The translations under genes were made by a program, and so were the position numbers. Below are positions 45,589 through 56,979 of a stretch of 64,000 bases of DNA, piece after piece (within the stretch, counting starts at the first letter, position 1; the number at the start of each line of letters is the position of its first letter). A model generated the notes under the pieces. It made no database searches. It was given only the letters and a program-made list of their open reading frames with translations, and was not told where the DNA came from. Source of the stretch: Cristatella mucedo (Eukaryota; Bryozoa; Phylactolaemata; Cristatellidae); contig WPIO01000032.1 in the NCBI GenBank assembly GCA_009760855.2, positions 4,048,001-4,112,000 of the forward strand. Direction: 5' to 3'.

Positions 45589-46319
45589 TACCACATTGCA
45601 CGAAATTCGCACAAAATGTGAAGGCTGAGTAAGCAAATGAACGGATAAGTCGTAAGATTTTCAAATCTGGATTGACTTAGAAGCTCAAGTTAAAGTCACC
45701 TTGCCTCCACGAGGCAGAGTTTTGACTGAGCTTCAATTTTTACTCTTTTTTTTTTTATTCCAAGTCCACACCTAAATGTCAAGCATGCTTCTCATGGCAG
45801 ATACACAGGGTGAGCACGCAAACATGAGAGATTTTAAAGTTCCTGCAAGGAACGTGTACAGATTAGGGTGCAGAAGTTGTTCATATGTACAGGCAGCTGG
45901 CTTGAGTTAGTAAGTGGTTAGCTCATGAAATAGCATGAGCGTAGCTGGAAAACTTGGTTAGTTTCCTCAGCCAGGCCTCGACAGACATGACTTTCCACAC
46001 TGATATTGGCTCCTGATTAAGATCGCATAAAGTTCTTTTTACAATGCAATCAATTAGTAGCCAGTATTGCATTTACAACGGTCAATCTCTATGTCTACCC
46101 ATTTCAGCCAGCCCAAACCCTTGAGGTCTGACTATTTTAGTTACTATGCTTCAGTAAGTGTATTATGCAATTCTGAAAACCTTCATTACCAAAAAGAAAA
46201 CTAAGCTTATCTGCTTACAAAGCTTAAAGGGCGTATGGTTAAAAGCAATCAAAGGCCAAAGGTATTTAATCATTAATGTATTGATGTAATATTGAAGCAG
46301 ATTTTTTTTTATTTTAATG
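45589..46319. other. Unassigned AT-rich stretch
   Basis: No gene or shared repeat recognised. Confidence 0.4.
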
Positions 46320-46542
46320 ATGATAAGAAAAAACTCTCTAGTGATGGGTAAACCCAGAATTCGTCAGACTTTGAAAATTATAACCCTCGAAATGGGCTTG
46401 GTTAGCATATCTCTTGAAGCGTCTGCATGTTATGTTCATGTCCTGTTCAAAGTAAACTTTTCCCTAGATGATTGCAACAATTCCTCAGTTAATTATGATT
46501 GCTACCAGCGACGTACCGCTGCGGAAATTTGGGCCGGCTTAG
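46320..46542 (+). mobile_element. LINE-A RT fragment, left part of a copy split by LINE-B
   Basis: Plus strand reads VLFKVNFSLDD and AAEIWAGL, corresponding to the NLGVxFDxxLSLDxH and IAKIRPxL blocks of L2-type RT. It stops at GCTTAG (46537-46542). The same copy resumes at 50230 with GCTTAG and the following LVHAF block. Confidence 0.8.
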
Positions 46543-46648
46543 TTTTTAATGTATAGTATTTCCATCTGTAATTCCACAAAGACTGAGGGTGTTATAAGGC
46601 AGAGTATTCTATGGCGCACTCAATGCCTAAGCTGCTTTCGGTAAGTAA

Positions 46649-46808
46649 TTGCCGCGCTGGTTTGGTCTAGCGGTTAAGGTGCTCGCCCCGACCAAGGTCT
46701 GACTGAGGTCGTGGGCTCGAGCCCTGAGGCATATGTGAAGCGCCTGAATAGAGATTAAGTTCTCTTGGGGCGCTATATAAATGAATTATATTTAAATGAA
46801 TTATATAA
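46649..46808 (+). mobile_element. SINE1 reference copy, inserted in LINE-B, with target duplication
   Basis: Head CTGGTTTGGTCTAGCGGTTA (A box), GAGGTCGTGGGCTCGAGCCC (B box), then GAAGCGCCTGAATAGAGATT, AAGTTCTCTTGGGGCGCTAT and TAAATGAATTAT with a degraded AT-rich tail. It is flanked by TCGGTAAGTAA (46638-46648) and TCGGTAACTAA (46809-46819), an 11-bp duplication with one mismatch. The last 55 bases before the tail match the LINE-A 3' end. Confidence 0.9.
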
Positions 46809-46949
46809 TCGGTAACTAACATACTTAATCATGCAACAAAGAGAAAGTGACAAGAAAAGCCGTCAGAAGGGCAGTTGTTGAAGTAGCGAGTAGCATGGAA
46901 ATAGCAGCTCAGGACCACTGGAAATAAAGTATAATAGTTAGCGGCAGGA

Positions 46950-48200
46950 GAGTAGATTTTGTTGCTTAAGAGTTGGGCCAGTGAGTTCTTTAGTTTAGGA
47001 CCCACAGAGCACAAGCTTCTGTCTTTAAGCGCAGAAAGGGAACAGTTCATTTATTGCCCTAGAGGACCCGAGAGTAGGAAGAGGCTGAAACTAGTGCACC
47101 AGCTCGGCTAGTTATGATTGAGCCAAGCATTGGTAGGCCTTGTGGGTCGGCGTTAGAGCCATCTAAGCTCCTTCAGCAAAGGAGACACATGGTCAAACCT
47201 CTTGAATTCGTTAACTAGTCTTGCAGCCATAAGCATAACCAGCTACTGTAGCTTAGTGGCTTTTCCGGTAGCTCAGCCAACATAGAATTACAATATTGCA
47301 AGACAATGTAATTCTGTCTCGGTTAGATTAATCTAACCAAGACAGAAACAGAGGGCTAGCTAGAGTGTGCAAGCCACGGTAGACAGTCCATAATTTTAGA
47401 TAGGGGTCGGACAAAATGGCTAGCTGGGAAGTCAATCTTCTTAACAAAACTTTCAAAACTAAGGCAGTTTTCAAAGAAGGCAGTTAAACTCTAAGCACCT
47501 GGTCACAGCCTCACAGCAGCATCACCTATTAGAAGAGCAAAGCTATCTAGTCCAGCAGCACGCTTAGGGTGTCCTAAGAGCAGCAGTTCCGTTTTATCTT
47601 CGCTAAGTTTAAGACAATTTTCTGACATCCAGGCTCGCATGTCTGCAAGGAAAGCATTCAGTTTGTCAATCACTGCAGCAGATTTCAATGGTTTTAACTA
47701 CAAAGACAGCTGAGTATCGTTGGCATAAAAGTGATTACCAATGCCACGGGCCCGAATCGCTTTCCCGGTGTTTCAGTATTAATGGAGAACACCAAAGGAC
47801 CGGTAGATACCTTTGTACCACACGGTCCGGTGTAGTGGATGAGACCTGAACCCACACAACACGGATTGAGCATGATCGGACTAATACGATTTGAACTACG
47901 CCAGCGCCTCGTCTGCCAGACCAAACGTTGTTCTTAATCATTCAAGTAGAATATCGTGATCAATAGAGTCCAACGCAGCTGGTAGATTCAGCTGGCCTAG
48001 GGCAGTGACACTCCCGGCGTCGTTGCTGCTTAGGGTGCCGTTGGTTACAAATAGGATAGCAGTGTCGGTTGAGTAAAGTCGTTTGAATCCCGGCTGAAAT
48101 TATTCTGGCAAGTAATTTTTTAATATGGGCTACAAGCTGCTTAGCGACAGTCTTTTCAGGAATCTTTGGCAAAGAGAGATGGTAAACTGTGCAAGCTTTT
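46950..48200 (-). pseudogene. LINE-B reverse transcriptase and C-terminal region, decayed
   Basis: Minus-strand blocks in order: PKIPEKTVAKQLVAHI (48172-48125), LNLPAALDSIDHDILLE (near 47990-47942) where active elements have LDLSAAFDTxDHDILL, FYANDTQLSL (near 47725) where active elements have FYADDTQL, then MSENCLKLSEDKTELLLLG (47640-47575), AARLVNEFKRFDHVSPLL (near 47230) and SVGPKLKNSLAQLL (near 47000). The catalytic Asp of motif A is changed to Asn, and the first Asp of YADD is also changed to Asn. Frames shift at least three times. The product would have copied LINE RNA at a nicked target. Confidence 0.82.
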
Positions 48201-48457
48201 TCTTGAACCTAAGAATCTAATCCAGACTTTTAAAAATCGATCTACGATGACTGATTTAAAAGAAATTGGGTATAACCCTTTTTCCAGAGAAGCACTGCAA
48301 TTCTCAGTTATGGCTGCGATGATTTTGTCAGCCAGTCATGATCACAGAGTGAATAGTATAGCGTCTTTATGAGACGATCTCTTTATAATAGACTTATGAA
48401 GTTAGTCACATCGCACGTAGAAACATCAAAGAATTTGTCAAGGAAAGACGCAGGTTG

Positions 48458-48479
48458 CGACTAAGCATATGCTTAGTCG
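48458..48479. repeat. Perfect 22-bp palindrome
   Basis: CGACTAAGCAT followed immediately by its exact complement, inside LINE-B. Confidence 0.9.
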
Positions 48480-49109
48480 GAGGGGTTTTATATGGACACG
48501 AATGCGTGACAGTGTCTCAGCGGAGGCTGAGAACTTGTCGGCTGAGCCCTTAATATCTTGGGAGTGAGATACGTCGGAATTGGCAAGTAAATTGTTCGCC
48601 TTCTTATAAATCTGTTTCTTATTTTGACTGGCCAGGCCCTGGCATTTCTATATCCGAGTGTAAACTCGAGGAAGTCTTTAAAATTGGCTCCATCATCGTC
48701 ATCAGACCCAGACTTTTCAAAATGGCGTTCAAGCCTGTGCGTAATACGGCGAATATTTTGAAGTTCTTTTGGTAAATCGATAAAAATCTCCGCGACTATA
48801 TAAACGGAAAGAATGGACTGGGGCATGATCCTTAAAGCCACTCTTAAGGTTCGTTAGCACTGCACTAGTGAGGGTATCGAGGGTATCGAAGCTATCTGTC
48901 GAGTCTGGATGGAGATCAAGAAGACTTGCCACGCAGAAAGATTTCAAAAGTTTCCCTGGGTCATTATTCTTGTAAGTTGCATCGCTGGACAAGCGCGACT
49001 TTCCCGTACAGGCACAACGGAACAGGAACAGTAAACGAGACTGGTTGACGATTCGGGCACCAGCACGGTGGGGCAGTGGGGCAGTCGTCCATACAAAAAT
49101 AATGAGATA

Positions 49110-49292
49110 AAAATAAGTAAATACTAGCTGATTTAACAGCCTCTTTTGTATAGCGGCAGAAGAGCCTCAAAGGTTATCTATCACCACCGCTTGTAGTGGC
49201 AATAAAGAATTGCCCGTCGCAGGATTCAAACCTACGACCTCGGAACCGAGGTCGTGAAAAGCAACCACCTTACCTAGTGTGCCATCACGGCT
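49110..49292 (-). mobile_element. SINE2 copy inserted in LINE-B
   Basis: Minus strand: head AGCCGTGATGGCACACTAGG, TAAGGTGGTTGCTTTTC, palindromic ACGACCTCGGTTCCGAGGTCG, B box GTAGGTTTGAATCC, GCGACGGGCAATTC, ACAAGCGGTGGTGATAGA, AGGCTCTTCTGCCGCTATAC and AAAAGAGGCTGTTAAATCAG with a TTTA-rich end. It interrupts the LINE-B endonuclease/linker region. A target duplication was not clear to me. Confidence 0.88.
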
Positions 49293-49319
49293 CCCAGGAT
49301 ACGGCAACCAATTTTAATG

Positions 49320-50142
49320 GTACGACCAACGTGGTTGGATTAAACCAAAGTTCTCCAGACCGGCAATAAATGAGCGAAGATGACTGCTACTGGGGTTGTC
49401 AAAGTGAATATTAAAGCCTCTGGCAATAAAAAATAGCCTGTCACCAGCAAAGTTTTTAGTGAGGAACTCCAAGACTCCTCCGTAGACAAGGTTAGACAGC
49501 CAGAAGAAGGTTGGTAGAGAGCATAGTCTTTGATAAGCACCGGTTAGCAACTAATTAAAACAATAGCTCGTGGTGAGAAAAGCCGAAGCTCTTATAGCCA
49601 AACGAGTCACGAACAACGATAGCGACCCGCCAACCCCCTTGAAAGACCAAATGGACTAAAAAATTGAGAACCAGGGTTGGATGGTCTCAGATACGCCGCC
49701 ATCAGACCAGGGCGTTACACACGTCTCGGTCAGAAGAAACTAATCTAGCTTCTCCTGGATAAAATGTTTGCGGATAAATAAACCATTGGTTTTTAGTGAG
49801 CAAACATCAAACAGGTACGGGAGACGCCGTGCCTACGAAATCGACTGAACCTTAGTAGCAGCCGATGGTCGACTTTTCACATCTGACTTTTCGCATCATG
49901 CTGAGGCACGGCGAGTGAGCTGCCAGCACGTACATTGATAAGCAGTGCTTTAAACTTACCGGTCGCAGATTCGATGGCCGAGCAGTTGATAGGGCGAATG
50001 CAGGTTGCCACAGAGTTCTTACTGACCCGCCTAAGAAGCCCGCCGGTAGGTACAGACAGTTGTTGAAATCGCACCCTATGCTAAGCAGGTCCTGTTTTGA
50101 GTAGCAATCCAAGGACAGCTCATGAAAAGTCACCATGAACAT
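49320..50142 (-). pseudogene. LINE-B endonuclease domain remnant
   Basis: Minus-strand blocks: FKALLINVRA (start of the AP-type endonuclease fold, about 49950), FIRKHFIQEKLD then LLTETCV (about 49770-49720), TKNFAGDRLFFIA and GFNIHFDN (about 49460-49400; the usual GDFNIH is RGFNIH here), and ENFGLIQ (about 49350). They lie in different frames and the catalytic Asp of GDFN is lost. In active elements this domain nicks the target DNA. Confidence 0.78.
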
Positions 50143-50229
50143 ATCAGCGGAATAACCAAAGATATTACGAAGAAATTAGGTAAAGGTCAACAGTGCGCTT
50201 AAAGTCGCCCGAGGCCGCTCTCTAGCACT

Positions 50230-50890
50230 GCTTAGGCGGGTACCGAAATTATGCTGGATCGTGCATTTGCGACATACCCTCTTGACATGTGTGTGCCATT
50301 CACAACCCGTAGGTAGGTTTTCATGCCTGTGCCATCCAACGCTTACAGTTGGTAAAAAGTCGGCAGCCATTCTTGTCTTTAATGAAGGTTCTAACTGTCA
50401 CATTAACTCCACTTCTCGCCACTCTGCACCGGTTCTCCATCAAGCAATTTATCTACTTCAAGGTTGTGTCATCCACTTTCAGTTTTTTCATTCATTTGCT
50501 CTGGTCCGCCTATCCAAAATATTTTCTAATTATGCTTCGCATCGTACCACGAGCTCTGCACACTCGCGTCTTTTAGCTGTAAATGCATCTAACCTCAAAT
50601 CCTTTGCAAACCGTGCCTTCAAATCGTATGCTCATATAGCCTAGAGCTCACTTCCGACTGACCTAATGACTGACCTTACGACATCTCTCGACTAGACATT
50701 TAAAAATAAGCCAAAAATACACGTGTTTCCAAAGGCCTTTTCTCTGTCGGCGCGAATTATTCTTTTTATGCAAAAGGGTTCTGGCACTGTGCATGTTATC
50801 GATACATGAGTGAAATGCTTCCTTTCCAGCAAATAGAAAGTCCCTAGAAAGAGATTTAGTTCACTTCAGGTGTTTTGAATCGTCTTATTA
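50230..50890 (+). mobile_element. LINE-A 3' part, right part of the copy split by LINE-B
   Basis: It resumes with GCTTAG and CTGGATCGTGCATTTGCGAC (the LVHAFxTSRLD block). ACTTCTCGCCACTCTGCACC, CAAGCAATTTATCTACTTCA, a CCTCAAATCCTTTGCAAACC block and a tail with AGAGATTTAGTTCACTTCAG follow, without a clean (ATT)n. Confidence 0.8.
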
Positions 50891-51951
50891 ATGTCTCTAA
50901 TGCTGCCGCTAGTCATAAATCGTCCCATCACCCTCCTGAATAAGAAGCTACTTTGAACGCAGCTTCTAGGCAACGGTATCACTTGAAGTTACGTCGTTTT
51001 CCCTATGCTAGATTGCCGTAACTCCGACTTCGAGTTCTGCCGGAAGATTTCATCGAGCCTTTATAGTTAGTCCAAAATATGGCCGCATTGAGAGGATAAT
51101 TAATTATTTACTTTTTCCGTTTGTTGAACTACTATCGACAACAGCTAATCTCGCTCGTAAGTGCTAGGCGATTCAGGCACTTTTAAAGTAGTCCTTCGCT
51201 TGCACATCAAAGCTAATTATATTTTCCAATGTCCTAACTGTTCTACGCTTCTCAATTTTTAAGTTGATGTCTATGGTTGAGGCTGTCGGTCTCTGATAAT
51301 GTACCGGAAGCCTCTTACGATAATCTCGAATGCAACAGCCACTTACTCCTCACGGCTTTAGAAGTTGCAGACTGAGCTAGACACATTCTCCGTCTTCACT
51401 TGTACTTAACAACTGGCTGCATGCTACTCTTCTTTGTCAAGGCTGTGAAGCTGCTCAGACAAACTTGACCTGGTCATTGGTTGAAGTTCCAGTGGTCTTT
51501 CTCGTAGTCGTCACCCACATTAAGCGGCTCTTTAAATCTCGACCAAATCGCGCGTGAACTGCCCTAGCTGTCCTCCGTGCCCTAATTCTCTGAAATTTTG
51601 ACGCAGCTCGCTTGATAATTCATGAGCTTGCTGCGAGTCGTCGACACATTTGACGCACTCTACTCACGTCACGGGGCTTGGGCTGGGCGAGCCGCCGCTC
51701 TGTCTTCTGCGTTAGATGGAGATGCTCCGCACACACTCGCTAGATCTCATTTTGCCTTCTGTGCTCGGCCGGACTACTATTTTCTCCCACTTGATCGCAT
51801 TTCCGCGATTAAGCTTTTTAATTCGAGTTCAAACAAGCCCCAACAGATGTCATTTGCTCTGGCGACGATCCAATTGAGTCGCGTAGCAGCGGTTGCTGCA
51901 ACCGCTGCTTGCATTTCGACACGTCATCTACGCCGGTACGCTGCAGGGGAG
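50891..51951. other. Unassigned stretch, GC-rich towards its end
   Basis: No domain-bearing frame recognised. An open frame at 51622-52188 (plus) runs through a GA tract and a 10-bp tandem repeat and looks accidental. Confidence 0.4.
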
Positions 51952-51976
51952 AAGAGAGAGAGAGAGAGAGAGAGAG
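51952..51976. repeat. Short (GA)n microsatellite
   Basis: About 25 bp of GA, followed by repeated GTACGTC units at 51980-52003. Confidence 0.9.
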
Positions 51977-52060
51977 CCGTACGTCGTACGTCCCGTACGT
52001 CGGCGAGCGATCGCGAAGCCCGCGAAGTTCTCCCGGTTAGAAGCTCTCCCGGATGGGAAC

Positions 52061-52104
52061 GAGACGCTGCGAGACGCTGCGAGACGCTGCGAGACGCTGC
52101 GCCG
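52061..52104. repeat. 10-bp tandem repeat GAGACGCTGC, four units
   Basis: Four consecutive identical 10-mers at 52063-52102. Confidence 0.92.
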
Positions 52105-52224
52105 TCTGCGGCGGGCCGTCGCAGGGGACTGGCCATCGGCGTGGAAGGAGGGGGTAGGGCTAACTGTGTGCGGCTGAGCATCGGCTAATTTAGACGTTTT
52201 GTCCTCGACTTTCGCCTCATGCTT

Positions 52225-52266
52225 GCGGCGGCGGCGACGGCGGCGACGGCGGCGACGGCGACGGCG
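52225..52266. repeat. GGCGAC-type GC-rich tandem repeat
   Basis: GGCGGCGACGGCGGCGAC units over about 40 bp; a related GCGACGGCGACGGC stretch occurs at about 52367. Confidence 0.88.
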
Positions 52267-54514
<2,248 letters not shown>

Positions 54515-55110
54515 GTTAAGGTAGCGTTTCGCTCTCCGCCGTAGCCCGTGGCCGTGGTCTATTCAACGGCCACGGGCTACGGCCCACACTAGAATTACCC
54601 GCGATGCGCAGCAACGCTGGCTGCAGGCCAGGCACAGCTTCAAAGCTCGCAGCTTGTCATCAGTTTGTGCTGACAGTCACTCACGGGACACGGCTGCAAT
54701 GAAAAGTGACGATACCTTAAGATTCACGCCTATACGAATATTTTGGAGAAGTCTATCCAACAGCGACGGAGGGCTGCAGACTCACAGCAGCAGCGGTAGG
54801 GCACAGCAACTCTCGCACGGCGCCCAGAGCACCGCTGAAATGCCTGGACCGGCGGCACAAACTGCCTGGTCGCAAATCCAGTCTTTCACATTAGCTAGGA
54901 GGGCGCGCCGCAGCCGACTGACGGCTGCTTAGGTAGCATTTCCCTATCCGTAACCCGTGGAGTTGTCTATTCAACTGCGACGGACGGCCACGGGCTTCTA
55001 GAATCAGCTACGACGCATAGCAACTCTCGCTCGGCGCCCAGAACACCGCTGAGCTGCCGACCGGTGCCTCGGGCGAAACTCCCAGCTAGATCGCATGCTC
55101 ACACACAACG
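54515..55110. repeat. Tandemly arranged repeat family with strong hairpin
   Basis: Three related units start near 54517, 54712 and 54930. Shared blocks are GGTAGCrTTTC, GTCTATTCAAC, GCnCAGCAACTCTCGC and CGGCGCCCAGAnCACCGCTG. The first unit contains an 18-bp perfect inverted repeat (54538-54555 and 54566-54583, loop of 10). In the third unit only ACCCGTGG and CCACGGGCT remain paired. A fourth, diverged unit is at 63555-63670. No coding potential. Confidence 0.75.
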
Positions 55111-55536
55111 AACTGCCCATTAATACGACTCGGGCTTTCCTACTGCCTAACCGTAGACTATGACGCAGCAGGTTCCTAGTCGTTATAATTAACGCGCCCC
55201 AAATGATATTGTTGCAGTCATAATCACGCCGATTTATAACGATGCTATTTAAGTGCCCCCGCCTTTAATTTAGGCCGTCCTCATCCGGAATGATAACAGA
55301 AACCGAAAGCGAAAGTGACTACGGTAGGTGGGTGTGAGCGTTCGGTTTTCTCCGCCTCTTAAGGCTTTATCAAAAGTTCCTACTGAGGTTTTTCGAACGC
55401 TGTCATTGAAACCGAGATAGACAATCAGTCATCTAAGTCATCGTAAAACAAATGCGTAGGACGAGTCGCTGCATCGGTGCTTGCACATCCTCGAGGCAAG
55501 TTACGACAGTGACGGGCTTCACTTGGGCTGTGGATT
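55111..55536. other. Unassigned stretch
   Basis: No gene or shared repeat recognised. Confidence 0.4.
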
Positions 55537-55836
55537 AGCCGTGATGGCTCACTAGGTAAGGCGGCTGCTTTTCACGAACTCGGCCCCAAGGTCGTGGGTT
55601 CGAATCCTGTAGTGGGCGATCCTTTATCACCGCTGCAAGCGGTGATAATAGCCGTAAAGGCTCTTCTGTCGCTATGGCACACAAGGTAAGGCGGTTGGTT
55701 TCACGACCTCGGTCCCGAGGTCGTGGGTTCGATTCCTGCGGTGGGCGATTCTTTATCTCCACTGCAAGCGGTGGTGATAGCAGGCTCTTCTGTCGCTATA
55801 CAAAGAGTGGCTGTTTAATCAGCTAGGATTTATTAT
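55537..55836 (+). mobile_element. SINE2 dimer (two head units in tandem)
   Basis: Unit 1 (55537 to about 55673): AGCCGTGATGGCTCACTAGG, GGTCGTGGGTTCGAATCC (exact Pol III B box), GCAAGCGGTGATAATAGCC and GGCTCTTCTGTCGCTATGG. Unit 2 (about 55674-55836) starts again inside the head with GGCACACAAGGTAAGG, keeps the palindromic ACGACCTCGGTCCCGAGGTC and the B box GGTTCGATTCC, and ends with the complete tail and CAGCTAGGATTTATTATTT. The join lies at a shared CTATGGC-like sequence. Confidence 0.88.
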
Positions 55837-55849
55837 TTATTTTACAAAA

Positions 55850-55897
55850 GAGGCTGTAGAATTAGCTAGTATTTTTATTTTATTTTTTATTACCGGC
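55850..55897 (+). mobile_element. Extra SINE2 tail fragment
   Basis: ACAAAAGAGGCTGTAGAATT AGCTAG followed by TTTTATTTTATTTTTTATT repeats the last 26 bp of the SINE2 tail directly after the dimer. Confidence 0.75.
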
Positions 55898-56979
55898 ATC
55901 GGACCACTTGCTTCCTTACATCTCCGGTCAAAGCTAAGATACTTGCACGTCACCAACAGCCATTCCATGTTAACATGTATAATTGTACCCAGGCTAGGTT
56001 TGGTTGGCTGGGACTGGACGGCTGTAATGAGGGTAAGGGTCACCAACTGGGCCAGGGTCAGACCTACGGCATGGCCGGATGTGCGGTGACGTGAGGTCAC
56101 CGGGGCTCTTGGGTAGAAGTTGGCCGAGTAGGTCGTGGTGTTGGAGGCTCCCGGTCTCGCCGAGTTATGCACCTGGATTCATGCAGGCGTGCTCCGGTGA
56201 TGCTGCCACGCACGCAAGGCAACGAGGCAACAAGGCCCAAGGCCCGAGCGGAGCTGGATAGCACGCTCGCTGTTGTGATTTGTATATTCCGCGTTCCCCG
56301 TGTAGCGTGTTCGTGACCCTCCCCCCCGTGTGTTGGCGTCTTTCGGTGGAAGCTCTCGACTGTGGTGGACGTCGACTCCGACTAGCCAAGCAGTTACTTG
56401 GCTAGCCGAATCTTTTACGGCGTACGCTCGTACTCTTGGATTCCGAGTCTGTACAATAGCGGGACTTCGGAAGCCGACTGACCAACTAACATGTTTGTTC
56501 GCGCTTGCGGCGTCGTCTTGCGCCCCTACAGTGTACTTTGTACAAGACCTTCTCCTGTATTTTTTAGTTTCCCTGTTGTTGTTGGCTCATGCGTTATTAT
56601 AAAGATGTTTAACCTGACGGCCGCTCGTCTTACCCTAGCTCAGCGGCAGGGCGAGCGGCGGCGCGGCCGGAGTATGGCGGGAAATAGCCTTTGACCCCTA
56701 CAACTCGGTTACATAATCATAACCGCTAGCTTCTCAAGTCTTATATCAGGTTTCCCGATTTCCCGACACAGAATTTTAACTATAGCCTGCATTTGTGCTA
56801 CATTTATCACCTTATCACCCTTAACATCCTCTAGATTAACAGTAATAAGTTCAGTCCTGTCGAAGTCATGAGCAAAGTTAAGCTCCGGCGTCAAAGCACT
56901 CTCAATATTATTTTAAATAGACTACAGGTTAGTAATCACATTTATGATAGATTGTTCTAAGTTTTGCTTCAAAAATCGA
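55898..56979. other. Mixed stretch, nothing assigned
   Basis: GC-rich to 56.7 kb, then AT-rich. A minus-strand frame of 61 codons (56709-56894) looks coding-like in composition but I do not recognise it. The stretch at 55.9-56.7 kb could be an old LTR, but I found no second copy. Confidence 0.35.

Larger units (their letters stand above)
46543..50229 (-). mobile_element. LINE-B, near-complete ORF2 length, inserted in LINE-A and carrying two SINEs
   Basis: Minus-strand LINE of about 3.3 kb when its two SINEs are discounted. Order on the minus strand: endonuclease domain (about 49.9-49.3 kb), linker (49.0-48.5 kb), RT (48.2-47.5 kb), C-terminal part (47.3-46.95 kb) and 3' UTR to 46543. It is flanked by GCTTAG on both sides (46537-46542, 50230-50235). 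There is no ORF1, so it may be 5'-truncated. Frameshifts and catalytic changes show that it is dead. It is the reference copy for the LINE-B fragments at 31.7, 34.6, 38.0 and 60.9 kb. Confidence 0.85.

Noticed and set aside
46649-46740. tRNA genes at the heads of SINE1 and SINE2 copies
   Set aside because: The heads have Pol III boxes but no clean cloverleaf; they occur in many copies with common tails, so they are SINEs.
51622-52188. 188-codon plus-strand frame
   Set aside because: It crosses a GA array and a 10-bp tandem repeat and has no domain; minus-strand frames over the same DNA are equally long.
55898-56720. A solo LTR or long terminal sequence at 55.9-56.7 kb
   Set aside because: I found no matching second copy, no target duplication and no TG...CA boundaries that I could defend.
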